A DNA stretch of 64,000 nucleotides from Andalucia godoyi (taxonomy: Eukaryota; Discoba; Jakobea; Jakobida; Andaluciidae), in contig VRVR01000050.1 of assembly GCA_009859145.1 (NCBI GenBank), positions 1-64,000 of the forward strand, given 5' to 3'. Made by a program: the position numbers and the translations under genes. Shown here one piece after another: positions 50,146 through 59,502 of this stretch; within the stretch, counting starts at the first letter, position 1; every line of letters begins with the position of its first letter. Under the pieces are notes generated by a model. The model saw only the letters and a list, made by a program, of their open reading frames with translations. It had not been told where the DNA came from and did no database searches.

Positions 50146-50478
50146 AAAAAAATGCTCCGATTGAGTCTCTCTGGCGCTCGAATTTCAATTGGCGCGAACC
50201 CAAAATAAGAGGCGGCTCGTGTCCCTTTTTTTGTTTGTTTGTATTTCAATTTTTTGCGTGTCTCCATTCTCTCGACTTTGCACTTCAGCATATTTTTTCT
50301 TGTATTTCCTGGACTCACCTTGCTCTTTCTTTCTCTTCGAGTCTCTCTTCTTTTATTTCTATTATTTATTATTATTTTTTCTTTTGTATTATTTTTATTA
50401 TTTTATCTATTTTTTCATTCTTCTTCGTTTCCAATTTTTTCTTATTTCGAGAGAGAAAGACAGACAGACAGACAAGCC
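49868..50478. other. Intergenic with long GA repeat and T-rich leader
   Basis: Contains a GA repeat at about 50055-50143 and a T-rich stretch (50220-50450) just upstream of MND1. The MND1 frame is open back to 50239 but that extension is low-complexity and not protein-like. Confidence 0.6.
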
Positions 50479-51132
50479 ATGGCGCCTCGAACAACAGCGG
50501 AAGACAAGCGCCGGATCATTCTAAACATTTTCCACACGAAAGCCGAGCCTTTCACTCGGGCGGAAATGGAAAAGATCGCATCGAAAGCTGGAGTTCGCCA
50601 GCAGGTTGTGAAGGAGGTCATTGACGAGCTGGTGGGAGACAACTTTGTGGACCAAGAAAAGATCGGCATCAACCAGATTTTCTGGTCGTTTCCCTCTGCC
50701 GCAACGCAAAAACTGAAATTCAAAATTAAAGAGGCGACTGAAAAAGTCGCAGGTCGCAAACGAGATGTCCAGGAGCTGGAGCGCTCGATTGCCCAGGCAT
50801 CAAAGGGGAAAGAAGACACGCAGGAGCGTCGAAGTCTCGTGAGCAGGTACAATGAGCTGCTGGACGAAAACAGCAAGCTGAAAGAAAAGTTGAAGGTGGT
50901 CGAAGAAAACGACCCTGTGTACATTGAAGAGGTGAAAGAGGATGCAATGAAGCTTGTGGATGCCGCTCATCGGTGGACAGATAACATGTCTATTCTGCGA
51001 GACTCGATCAAGAGAAAGTTCAACGTCTCGGAAGTGGACGCCAACAGTGCCCTTGGAATCGAACAGGAGCTTCTCTACTTGGACGAAATGAAGCCAGAAC
51101 TCTTTGGTAAGAAGCCCGTCTCTAAAAAGTAG
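50479..51132 (+). CDS. MND1: Meiotic nuclear division protein 1
   Basis: A 217-residue homologue of MND1, partner of HOP2 in promoting Dmc1/Rad51 strand exchange in meiosis. The amino-terminal winged helix (KRRIILNIFHTKAEPFTRAE, then VIDELVGDNFVDQEKIGINQ) and the central coiled coil match the family, and length is normal (about 205). The end FGKKPVSKK is basic. Start ATG sits in CCATGG. Presence implies a sexual or meiotic cycle. Confidence 0.95.
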   Translation: MAPRTTAEDKRRIILNIFHTKAEPFTRAEMEKIASKAGVRQQVVKEVIDELVGDNFVDQEKIGINQIFWSFPSAATQKLKFKIKEATEKVAGRKRDVQELERSIAQASKGKEDTQERRSLVSRYNELLDENSKLKEKLKVVEENDPVYIEEVKEDAMKLVDAAHRWTDNMSILRDSIKRKFNVSEVDANSALGIEQELLYLDEMKPELFGKKPVSKK

Positions 51133-51639
51133 CCACCCGCTTTCCATGCTTTGTTTCGTCTACGTGTACCAATATGTGTACTCGTGCATGCTTTGGCGCA
51201 TGCAGCATGCGGTGTAGCGAACGACGAATGGCGAAAAATCTCAGTTAGTGCTGCATCCGTCATCACTCGGTCAAGCATCACTGATTGTACTGTATCTCTT
51301 TTCTTTTTCCATTCAAATTAAATCAAAGGCAGAACGTTTTCACCCCGTCAGCAGTCAATAGAGTACTCGACACTCCAGCACTCCAACGCTCCACAGCAAC
51401 TGCGGAACATTTGGTCCTGAATCTCGAAATTTCCCGACGGTCACCTTTGCAATCATTTGGAGGAAATCCCGACAGGTTTTTCATCGTTGGCTGATTCTCT
51501 TTCAGTTCTTCGACTCGACTGGCTTTTGATATACATATTTATTCTATCATTCTCAATATTTTTTTAATTCCTTCTGTTTTTCTCTTGCCCTTGCCCTTGC
51601 CCTTGCCCTTACGATTGCCCTTACGATTGCCCTTTGTTC
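51133..51639. other. Spacer with CTTGCC hexamer repeat before the phosphatase
   Basis: No gene. At about 51584-51634 there are about five CTTGCC-type units followed by two CTTACGATTGCC units, ending 6 nt before the phosphatase ATG. Confidence 0.55.
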
Positions 51640-53280
51640 ATGCGTAGCTGTGGTTGTGGGTGTGGCTATACTCACATTCTCTTGGCTGCCGCATGCTGTC
51701 TGTTGGTTGCGTCGATTCCGTTTGCAATTGCGGACGACCCGATCGTGCGCGCCACTCCGTCGGTGTTGTCGAGGAACGGCGATTCCGTAACAATTTCGTG
51801 GTCGGTGTCGGATCCTCATGAGTTCGACAAGATTGTCATTCGATCGCCGTCGACGTCTCCAGTGGATATTTTCTACCATCACATCACGGTGTGTCCGGCT
51901 TGGAAGTCTGGGAACTGCTCCTTGGCGCTTCGACTGGTGAACATGCGGACGGATTATGCATTTGTGTACATGACAGAGCACAAAAGAGTCGTTGCACAGT
52001 CGAATGCAGTGACATTTGCGAACCCAAATGAACCTCTGGAAGGTCATATTCAGCTCAACGAAGACTCCTCCGGGTTGTGGGTGCATTGGACAACCCGTGA
52101 TAACCTTGGCGACTCGCAAGTTCAGATGGGCACGTCTCCCGGTTTGTACGATTCGTATGTTAAGCCTGCACAGGTTGACACGTATGCCGCTTCCCAGATG
52201 GTGTCCGAAGCAGCAGAACTGGGCTTCCGCGATCCGGGACACTTGTACACGGTGCATCTGGACGGACTGAAGCCTGGTGTGCAGTATTTCTACCGCTATG
52301 GATCGCCAACTGCTGGGTTTTCGGCCGAGTATTCGTTTACGGGTCCTTCTGTTGGCCAGAACTATCCTTTCCGGATGTCGTTCATCGCGGACATGGGCAC
52401 GGACGGCGGGTATCCCCACAACTATCCGCAAGCACCAGTTACAGCGAGCGGTGTGGCGGATGATGTCTACGGTTCATCGAATTTCGGAGCCCATATGGTG
52501 TTGGACGTTGGTGACATCTCGTATGCTCGCGGATGGGGATACATTTGGAGCTTGTTCCACGACATGATTGAGAACATTGCGGTTCGTGTCCCGTGGCAAG
52601 TGGCGATTGGAAACCACGAGCTGCTGTTCAAGGGCCACAATTGGGAGCCCGGCTGGCGGAATTCATACGGAGATGATTCCGGTGGCGAGTTGGGTATTCC
52701 CTATTCAGCACGATTTGGCTTTGCCCCCTTCACATCTCGTCCCCACTGGTACTCGTTCAACAACGGCCCGTTGCACGTGGCAATGCTGTCGTCGGAAGAA
52801 GACTTTGTTGCCGGTTCTGCTCAGTATAATTGGTTCGTCAACGACATCAAGAGCGTCAATCGCGAAGTGACTCCATGGGTGTTCATGGCGATCCATCGTC
52901 CGTTCTACGACGTGTCTGTCAAGGACCCGTTGGATGAAACCTTGAAGCATCTGCGCGAAACGTACGAAAACTTCCTGGTTGCAAACAAAGTCGATATGGT
53001 CCTGTCCGGACACGTTCACTGTTATGAACGAACGTGCCCGATGAGCAATGGCGAGTGTGTTGCCGATGGCGAGGGTCCAGTCTACGCAGTCAGCGGTTCT
53101 GCAGGCGAAAGCCACCACGCCCCGTTCAATCCACTCATCAACAAGTGGTCCAAATTCCACACGCTCGATTACGGACGATCGCGAATGACAATCGCAAACT
53201 CCACCCACCTGCTTTATGAATGGGTTGCGAACGCAGATGGAAAGGTCAAGGACGAGTTTTGGGTCATCCGAAAGCCGTAG
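51640..53280 (+). CDS. Secreted purple acid phosphatase (metallophosphoesterase)
   Basis: A 546-residue secreted or vacuolar phosphatase. Signal peptide: MRSCGC to about residue 31. A fibronectin-like domain (about 40-240) precedes the metallophosphoesterase domain. Metal motifs in order: IADMGTDGG, LDVGDISYARGWG, AIGNHE, MAIHRPFY and SGHVHCYERTCP. These match the plant and animal purple acid phosphatase long-chain group (PAP27-like), which uses an Fe-metal centre and tends to act on phosphate esters at low pH. The start is the ATG at 51640 that opens the signal peptide. Confidence 0.95.
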   Translation: MRSCGCGCGYTHILLAAACCLLVASIPFAIADDPIVRATPSVLSRNGDSVTISWSVSDPHEFDKIVIRSPSTSPVDIFYHHITVCPAWKSGNCSLALRLVNMRTDYAFVYMTEHKRVVAQSNAVTFANPNEPLEGHIQLNEDSSGLWVHWTTRDNLGDSQVQMGTSPGLYDSYVKPAQVDTYAASQMVSEAAELGFRDPGHLYTVHLDGLKPGVQYFYRYGSPTAGFSAEYSFTGPSVGQNYPFRMSFIADMGTDGGYPHNYPQAPVTASGVADDVYGSSNFGAHMVLDVGDISYARGWGYIWSLFHDMIENIAVRVPWQVAIGNHELLFKGHNWEPGWRNSYGDDSGGELGIPYSARFGFAPFTSRPHWYSFNNGPLHVAMLSSEEDFVAGSAQYNWFVNDIKSVNREVTPWVFMAIHRPFYDVSVKDPLDETLKHLRETYENFLVANKVDMVLSGHVHCYERTCPMSNGECVADGEGPVYAVSGSAGESHHAPFNPLINKWSKFHTLDYGRSRMTIANSTHLLYEWVANADGKVKDEFWVIRKP

Positions 53281-53433
53281 TTTCTCAATAAAAAGAATTA
53301 CCCTACGACCCTTCATACGCTGCTGCTGTCATCAGCAATCTTCATGATTTTCAACGCAGACACTTTGCGATATATTACTATTTTATTTTATTTTTCGCCG
53401 CATCGGACGTAAGAAAGAATGCACGCCTATATT
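53281..53433. other. 3' flank of phosphatase
   Basis: Presumed 3' UTR of the phosphatase; AATAAAAAG near 53287 may be a polyadenylation signal. No other feature. Confidence 0.4.
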
Positions 53434-53661
53434 GCATACTAACCCACGGATGATCATCGCTGATCACCCAACAACATGCATAATGCAACGCGGCGGCGTG
53501 TTTATAGGGATTTCATGATCAAAATGGGGCCAAACGAATCGGGCATCGTGTGACGGAGCTGTGAAGATAACAAACGCATGCGCATGCGCATGGCGCGTGG
53601 CAGTGCTTTCGTTTGCATGCGCTTGAGATTGCTTCATCATATCGCAATAAGTGGCAGCTGT
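53434..53661 (-). mobile_element. Deletion derivative of Fanzor-like element, copy F5
   Basis: About 228 nt sharing both ends with F3: the ATTGCATACTAACC end with the GCGA hairpin (53448-53469), then the segment homologous to 23930-24101 (shared AGGGATTTCATGATCAAAAT and GGCATCGTGTGACGGAG), ending near AATAAGTGGCAGC. The nuclease-coding middle is absent. It lies about 65 nt upstream of the tRNA gene. Confidence 0.75.
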
Positions 53662-53728
53662 CTATGTGTCAGTCCAGCGTATTTTGGACATCATTCTTGA
53701 CTGTAAATCGAACACGAAGCATCCAGAT

Positions 53729-53800
53729 GCCCTCTTAGCTCAGTGGTAGAGCACCACTCTCGTAAAGTGGGGGTCCGCAGTTCGATTCTGCGAGGGGGCA
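53729..53800 (+). tRNA. tRNA-Thr (anticodon CGT)
   Basis: 72-nt cloverleaf: 7-bp acceptor stem pairing GCCCTCT with AGGGGGC (one G-U), discriminator A, D arm GCTC/GAGC, anticodon stem CCACT/AGTGG with loop CTCGTAA, 5-nt variable loop, T arm CGCAG/CTGCG with TTCGATT. Anticodon CGT reads ACG. A T run follows at 53804, the usual pol III terminator. No intron. Confidence 0.97.
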
Positions 53801-54240
53801 ACATTTTTTTTTCTCCCGTCTTTTTATTTTTTTCCTTTGCTTGTCAATTTATTTCCTGATTGTTCCTCAGTTCTGCGATGCAGTGCAATGCGGAGGATGA
53901 TGGATGACGAAGCACCTCGCAATGGATTCGTGATGACAACGACCACAGTCTATCACCCATTACCCTCAACTCCCGCGTTGCACAAACCAGCGGAATAGTC
54001 AAGAGGAGCAGCAAAGTGACTGCACTCGGCACGATCGTTTTGAGGATTCTTTTTTCTTTTTTCTTTTCTCTTTTTTTCCCCTCTTTTGGGTGCAGACATT
54101 TCAGACAGTAAGCGGACTCTTCGACCAGATTCCGAAACCCTGAGCGGTAAGATGTACAGAACAACGGCATTGTTTACATTCTTGATGAAAGAGGGCGAGT
54201 ATGGCAAGTATTGGTCGCACAGAGTACGGAAAAATGAAAA
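53801..54240. other. Spacer between tRNA and Nudix gene
   Basis: Begins with the tRNA pol III T-run. No gene supported; low-complexity T/C runs at 54045-54080. Confidence 0.4.
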
Positions 54241-55470
54241 TTAGAGTTTGCCAGTTAGTGCTGAATACCAGAAGCCGACCATAGTGCTCGCTCGCGTTGG
54301 GAACTCCGAATGCCAGTTTTGTAGAAATGGAGCCGTGACAAGACGAGCCAGCACACCGTACTCAGCATAGTATAATCTCTCGCACAATCGCCCGCCGGTG
54401 GCAATGAGGAACAAGTCAGAGACCATCTCGAATGTCAATCCCCACAGCCGATACTCTCTGGCGTCGACGAGTGCGTCGGTCGCACAAAGACTCGTGCTCG
54501 GAATGACCAACACTGGAAAGTGGATCACCATGTCCTTGAGAGATAGCAGCGGAGAGTGCATCAGTGCATCCAGCGTGCCTCGAAGAAGGCCTTTGAGATG
54601 CGAGGTAGCGAAGAAGCGAAGCACCGGAATCTGTACTGTCGTCTTGGGCATTGCGGGTCGTCGTGCATCTTCACGGCTGGCTGCGCTGCCACAGAGAACA
54701 GAGACTGGAGAAACCAGACCCTGTTCTCGCCCTAGCTGTACGAGCAACCGAAGTGGAACCCACTGCGCAGCCGACACTTCTTTCGGGTCCAGGCGCATTG
54801 CCAGGGGCTCGGGCATGGTCTGCAGAAACACGAATGGCCGAATCACCAACTTCATCTCTGAATGTTTGCCCTGTGAATCTTGAGAAGCAGGGTTGTTCGC
54901 CGATTCCACAACTACCGGTCGCTCCGCTGACGATTGCGATGACGATTGCGACGATGACGTGGTGATGTTGTTGGAACTGCTGGCTTTTCGAGTCCATCTT
55001 CGCCAAATCATGCGGTCGTCAAGCTTCCCCAGGTACGTAAAGTGCGTTTCCTGGTGCAGCGAAAGGCCGACTTCTTCCCAGCACTCTCGGACACACGCAT
55101 CGCGGTCCGTCTTGTCGTGCCGCACATCAAACCGGCCGCCCGGAAGCGCGGTGTGGCCAGACCATGGATCTCTTGGATTCACAGCTCTTTGAATGAGCAA
55201 GATTTCCAGATCATTTTCGTCTGTCAAATCCACGCAGTCGTCATATCCTCCCACTTGGCCGTGGACTGCCTCGCTGCCATCGCCATCGCCATTGCCACTG
55301 CCACTGCTACTGCCACTGCGCAAGGAATCAAGTAGCCGGTGCAACGACGCAGACTCCTTGCGACACCGAAGAATTATCGCCACAGACGCCCGGCGATCGC
55401 ATTCTTCAAATGGGATCTCCCGACCTCTATATGCACATAATCTACAAGCGATCAACTCCAGTAGCGTCAT
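54241..55470 (-). CDS. Nudix hydrolase, CoA-pyrophosphatase-like
   Basis: A 409-residue Nudix protein. The Nudix box runs from about 111 to 136 as GGRFDVRHDKTDRDACVREC and then WEEVGL. The REcWEEVGL half is canonical, while the usual upstream Glu is replaced by Asp-rich sequence. That, and the LPGGR entry with the later WGLTFEMVSDLF segment, recalls NUDT7/8-type CoA diphosphatases. Two inserts are low-complexity (about 50-65 and a Ser-rich one near 180). Substrate is unproven. The start is the ATG at 55470, since an earlier in-frame GTG is not a start. Confidence 0.8.
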   Translation of the reverse strand: MTLLELIACRLCAYRGREIPFEECDRRASVAIILRCRKESASLHRLLDSLRSGSSSGSGNGDGDGSEAVHGQVGGYDDCVDLTDENDLEILLIQRAVNPRDPWSGHTALPGGRFDVRHDKTDRDACVRECWEEVGLSLHQETHFTYLGKLDDRMIWRRWTRKASSSNNITTSSSQSSSQSSAERPVVVESANNPASQDSQGKHSEMKLVIRPFVFLQTMPEPLAMRLDPKEVSAAQWVPLRLLVQLGREQGLVSPVSVLCGSAASREDARRPAMPKTTVQIPVLRFFATSHLKGLLRGTLDALMHSPLLSLKDMVIHFPVLVIPSTSLCATDALVDAREYRLWGLTFEMVSDLFLIATGGRLCERLYYAEYGVLARLVTAPFLQNWHSEFPTRASTMVGFWYSALTGKL

Positions 55471-55755
55471 TTTCCGCCCGGCTGTCAGCACTCTCGCCTG
55501 AGGGGGCCCGTCTGCACTCTGCGGTTGCGTTTCAGAGTCCAGAGTTCAGCAGCCCCAAGCCAACGCACAAAAGCTCTAGGCTCAAGGCTCAAGGCTCCGG
55601 AATACAAAGAAAACATGTCAGTGTCAGTGTCATTGTCGTTGTCAGTGTCTTGAAAGACCGGACATCTGCAGTAGTATTTCTACTACTACTACTACTGATA
55701 CTACTGATACTGATACTACTGCAGAGCAAAGAGAACGAAGACGGAGGACGCGGGA
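55471..55755. other. Divergent spacer with TAC/GATACT repeats
   Basis: A GTCAGTGTC-type tandem run at about 55617-55650 and a TACTAC/GATACT run at about 55678-55722 lie upstream of RAB5IF. No gene. Confidence 0.45.
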
Positions 55756-56169
55756 ATGAAAGGAACAAAGACGCTGGCCGCGAAGAAAGGGGCAGATGGA
55801 AAGGAGAAAGTTGAACATCGACCGTCGATCTTGTCTCGGTGCCTTTCGCGAAATGCGGAGTGGAACCGCGAAGAAGTCCTGACGATCTTGCATTGGGTTC
55901 GCCAGCTGGTGGGTTTGTTTGTCGGTGTCATGTGTGGTGCATTGCCAATTACCGGGTGGATGGGATTTGTGTTTTTCCTTACAAACACACTCGCCTTGGT
56001 TCACATGTACGTGTTTGTCTATCTGCGCGTCGACGAACAGGTGCTTGGGTCCGAGGGAACGGCTCATGAAGGCCTCATGAACGCAATGGGTGTCTTTCTG
56101 ATGTCATGGATTGCGACGTATTCCATCATGTTTGGAAATACCCACAGCAGCACCAGCAGCAGCAGTTAG
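55756..56169 (+). CDS. RAB5IF: RAB5IF / EMC-associated OPTI-type membrane protein
   Basis: A 137-residue protein with RCLSRNAEWNREEVLTILHW, then VRQLVGLFVGVMCGALPITG, and two or three membrane segments. It matches the Rab5-interacting-protein/RCAF1 family (about 130-137 residues), a partner in the ER multipass translocon complex and in respiratory chain assembly. Ser-rich tail. Start ATG opens a basic leader; a second possible start is not obvious. Confidence 0.85.
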   Translation: MKGTKTLAAKKGADGKEKVEHRPSILSRCLSRNAEWNREEVLTILHWVRQLVGLFVGVMCGALPITGWMGFVFFLTNTLALVHMYVFVYLRVDEQVLGSEGTAHEGLMNAMGVFLMSWIATYSIMFGNTHSSTSSSS

Positions 56170-56242
56170 AAGTTAGATATTAGACATAAACGAATTAAAT
56201 TTTATCTTAATTAAACAGACGAAGAAGAAGCATATGTAACCC

Positions 56243-56480
56243 CTCCAACCCAGACGTCCGGTGGACGGCTGTGATATCATCGGATAGTATGGCTGAAGGT
56301 GTGCAGGTCGAGGCCCAATGAGAGAGACTGTCGAATGTTGACAATCCGATTCCTTGTAATCGATGACGGGCACTGATGCGGATTGTAAAAGTCACATTAT
56401 GCCAAATAATCTGTCTGAGGCGTAGCACGCGAGGCAAATGTTTGGAGAGGTTTGAGTTGGAGGGTAATACTTTACAAAAC
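56243..56480 (-). repeat. Dispersed repeat family B, copy B2
   Basis: Reverse-complement match to the blocks of B1, with CAAGGAATCGGATTGTCAAC and ATTGGGCCTCGACCTG; the end block is shared with B3. It lies in the convergent spacer between RAB5IF and ATG12, the rest of which (56170-56544) holds no other recognised feature. Confidence 0.65.
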
Positions 56481-56544
56481 AAACACAAAAAAAGGAGTCC
56501 GAAAAGAAGAGCACAATGTTCACTGTTGATCGTTGCTGTGAGGG

Positions 56545-56898
56545 CTATCCGTACGCTGGGGTAAGACAATAGTGCACAGTAAGCATGTTAGAGGTTCCAA
56601 AACAAGAGAACAGGTCGCCAACGAGCTGGTCGGGAGTCGGCCGGAATGCAGATGAACAGTACATGAAAAGCGATTCTTCAGGCTTCAGTTGCAGCTGTTT
56701 CCGGAGGAACAGCTGCAGAGCGGAAAACGAAGAATCTGCAGAAATTTTAAACTTTGCCTGTTTGAGCTGCGGTGCGTTTGCAATAGGCACAAACAGCACG
56801 ATCACCTTGACTTGCTGTGGCTGTGACTGTGATTGTGAGGGAGAACTGCTTCCGATGCTGGAAATCGGTGACGTCGCAGATTCTGCAGGCTGATCCAT
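56545..56898 (-). CDS. ATG12: Autophagy ubiquitin-like protein ATG12
   Basis: A 117-residue ubiquitin-like modifier that is conjugated to ATG5 for autophagosome formation. Ser/Gln-rich first 30 residues precede the ubiquitin fold (KVIVLFVPIANAPQLKQAKF, then PDQLVGDLFSCF) and the end LTVHYCLTPAYG, with the conserved terminal Gly used for conjugation. Length is normal. Convergent with RAB5IF. Confidence 0.95.
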   Translation of the reverse strand: MDQPAESATSPISSIGSSSPSQSQSQPQQVKVIVLFVPIANAPQLKQAKFKISADSSFSALQLFLRKQLQLKPEESLFMYCSSAFRPTPDQLVGDLFSCFGTSNMLTVHYCLTPAYG

Positions 56899-57227
56899 TG
56901 TCTGTGTCTTCCCTGGGGTTAGCCTGGGGTGCCGCGATGATCGACTTGGCTCGATGCTCGGGAGAATCGTCTTTCATCACCCAGACCCGGAAGCACAGAA
57001 CCCAGTCGGAGACTGCCGCACACGGCTCAACTACAGTTCCCGGAGCATCTCAAAACTGTTGTTTTTTGTTTTTCGCTCCTTTTGTTTGGCAGCTGAGAAT
57101 TCTGTTTTGGACGGATACGCTGTCTTTTCGGTTTTTATGTTGTTCCCAATCTTGATACTTGCTTGTGAGCAAAATAGTCGAAGGAGGGAGAAAAGAGGAG
57201 GAAGAGTGGAGGAAGAGAGGCGGACGG
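56899..57227. other. Divergent spacer ATG12 / TRM61
   Basis: No gene supported. A purine-rich run (GGAGGGAGAAAAGAGGAGG and after, about 57181-57215) directly precedes the TRM61 ATG. Confidence 0.4.
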
Positions 57228-58378
57228 ATGAGTTTAGTGAATCCACGACAGAGAGTTGCCCGCGCGGGAGACCTCGTAATATTGCATGATTTCCCGTCGA
57301 CGTACACATACGTTCATCTCGAAGCTGGAAAGACGCTGCAGACGCGATCGGGAGTGTTTCATCATGACGATTTCATCAACCGGCCATTTGGAAGTCGATG
57401 TTTGGCGCGATTGAAGGGCGGTGTAAAATCGACCGCTCACACTCTGATCATGCTGAAGCCAACTGCTGAACTGTGGACACTGGCGTTGAAACACAGAACG
57501 CAAGTCTTGTACGATGCAGATGTGTCGCTTGTCTGCGTTGCTCTTGAAATTCGAAATGGATCGTGTGTATTGGAAGCAGGCACAGGATCCGGTGCACTGT
57601 CGCATGCGCTGGCACGAGCTGTGGCGCCTTCCGGCAAGTTGTACACGGTTGATTTCCACGAAACTAGAGCAAAAACAGCCAAAGTCGAGTTTGAGATGAA
57701 CGGTGTTTCGGCGGTTGTTGACTCCTCGTGTGGAGATATCTGTGCAGTTCCTGTATCAAGGACGGAACCAACGACGGGTTCTGCATCCACTGGTAACTGG
57801 ATGATCCGAAAGGACTCGGATGGACTGCATGCGATTGCGATCCAAGAAGATGCTTTTGATGCTGTGTTTCTCGATGTTCCGGCTCCCCAACGAGCGGTGG
57901 AGAACGTGCACAGAGCACTTAAGTTCGGAGGTGTGATCTGCACGTTTTCTCCTTGCATTGAACAGGTTCAGAAAAGCTGTGCGGCAATGCGCAGACTTGG
58001 GTTTGTGGATGTTCGCATGGCCGAAGTGCTTGCGTGCAACATGGAAATCAAAAAGGTATCCGCCGTCCCAATGCAGATTGAGCGGAAAACAGTTTCTGTC
58101 GAAGCCCTCGTCGCCGTTGAAAACCTGGATAGAGAGGCTGGAAAAAGGATGATGTCGATGCTGCGGAAGATGATTTGGAAGGCGACATGGAGGGGGATTC
58201 CTCGGTTGCTGTTCCAGCGATCGGTGATGAAGCTGCAGGGAAGACCATCACTGCAGGGCCTAGAAAACGACCTGCGCAAGGTACAACTCGTGTGTCGAGG
58301 CCTGCACACGATATGCATGGTCACACAGGATATCTTGTGTTTGCGAGGAAAACAAACTATCAAGAAGAGCAGAAGTAA
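57228..58378 (+). CDS. TRMT61A: tRNA m1A58 methyltransferase catalytic subunit, apparent 1-nt frameshift
   Basis: Catalytic subunit of the Trm6/Trm61 complex that methylates A58 of tRNAs. The amino part matches: ARAGDLVILHD, RPFGS, ELWTLALKHRTQVLYDADV, the SAM motif LEAGTGSGALSHALARA, FLDVPAP and FSPCIEQVQKSC. After VALENL-type sequence the frame continues as non-conserved low-quality protein to 58454. The frame shifted by one base from about 58147 instead reads DDVDAAEDD and ends GHTGYLVFARKTNYQEEQK at 58378, the TRM61 carboxy terminus. One missing A in the AAAAA run (58142-58146) would explain it: a sequencing or assembly error, a real mutation, or less likely an intron. Corrected length about 383. 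Confidence 0.88.
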
Positions 58379-58448
58379 ACGGTTATCACGCGAATACGGA
58401 AACTGTTTCCTTTTTCTTTTCTTTCTTTTCTTTTTTAGAATATTTTTA

Positions 58449-59126
58449 TTATGATGCCGATCGGCTCAACGTTGCTTCCAGGTGACGGGTAACTTCGGGA
58501 ACCGATTCCGTCGCCATGCCCATAGTATACGATACTCCAGATACCGTGAATACAAAGGAACGACGCTCACGAAACGCAAAAGGCTTCGTCACGGATGCAG
58601 ATCGGACCATTGCATTCTGCTTCAAAGGATCGGTTTCCTGTGTTCCGGGAATGACAGAGTCCACTTCGACAAGAAGAGAATTTCCAGAGTCGTCGCGTGA
58701 CAAGGACCACGTTCCGTGCATAATTTCCGCAACACCAAACGGATGTGCAAGCACAAGCTCCACCTGGTTGGGAGAAAGCAGTTTCAAAAACCCAGCTTCT
58801 GCATGAAGCCCTTCGCCCGTTTCAGCGTTTCTTGTTTTTTGACTAGGCATCCGTAATCAGCAGCATGAACACCATCCATGAATCTGCGTTAGCTATTTAA
58901 TTTCAAAAAATAATACGTATCTACATATATACATATGTATGTATATGTGTATACTATCATTGTTTTTCAAACCCGAGGAAACCCCATACGTGTAGAGAAA
59001 GACTGGTTTTCCCTCCAGTCTCTCGAAGCTGCAAGCTTCTACATATGAAAACGACTTGATTGTCGGATAAACACCTTTCCCAATCCCCGCATACTTCCCG
59101 GACACTAGATCAAACACTGCATTCAT
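58449..59126 (-). CDS. Nitrobindin-like heme-binding protein, one intron
   Basis: Two exons: 59126-58990 and 58842-58449, 176 residues. Exon 1 gives GKYAGIGKGVYPTIKSFSYV and GKPVFLYT, exon 2 QKTRNAETGEGLHAEAGFL. The 147-nt intron starts GTATGG, ends GATGCCTAG, and has a GCTAACG branch-like word about 40 nt before the acceptor. Family features are the amino-terminal G-x-G-x-YPTI barrel strand, and the carboxy RHLEATLSR with the heme-ligand His. This fits the nitrobindin/THAP4 heme-domain family (about 160-190 residues), thought to bind NO or peroxynitrite. Codon phase rejoins exactly. Confidence 0.88.
58843..58989 (-). other. Intron of nitrobindin gene
   Basis: GTATGG donor at 58989 and CCTAG acceptor at 58843 on the minus strand. 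A TACATATATACATATG-type AT-rich stretch near 58920-58950 resembles low-complexity intron sequence. Confidence 0.85.
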
Positions 59127-59502
59127 GACGCCCCCTTCTCGCTATTCGTTCGAGGGTTCTTCAGAACTCTTTGCAATGAAGCTGGGGAAAACAATGATAA
59201 CAAAGAACGCCAGAAAGAGAGATTCGTCGGTGAATTTTGTGCGGAGCTGCGGGCTTGAAATTCCCCGATATCGCGCATTTTCGCACTTGAGTCAAATGAG
59301 CCGATTTCATGACTTTCTGTTGCTGTTCTTCTTCTTGATGTGTGGTTGCCATTTTCCCTTTTCACCTTTCCTTTTCACCTTTCCCTTTTCCCTTTTCTCT
59401 TTTCCCTTTTCACTTTTTTCTCTCTTCTTCTTTGATTGAACTCTTGTGCTGATCGTGGGATCGTGGGACATCTGCTTCCATTCTTGGTTGCATAGGCTAG
59501 CC
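59127..59502. other. Divergent spacer upstream of exportin-5
   Basis: A CCTTTTCACC-type pyrimidine run at about 59352-59430 precedes exportin-5. No gene. Confidence 0.45.

Noticed and set aside
50239-50478. N-terminal extension of MND1
   Set aside because: T-rich DNA giving poly-Phe/Leu; MND1 homology begins at 50479.
57159-57227. Extended TRM61 N-terminus
   Set aside because: Purine-rich, begins at a non-ATG codon; the family start matches 57228.
59446-59502. GTG start for exportin-5
   Set aside because: Eukaryotic start at the strong-context ATG 59503 is preferred; the upstream residues do not match the family.
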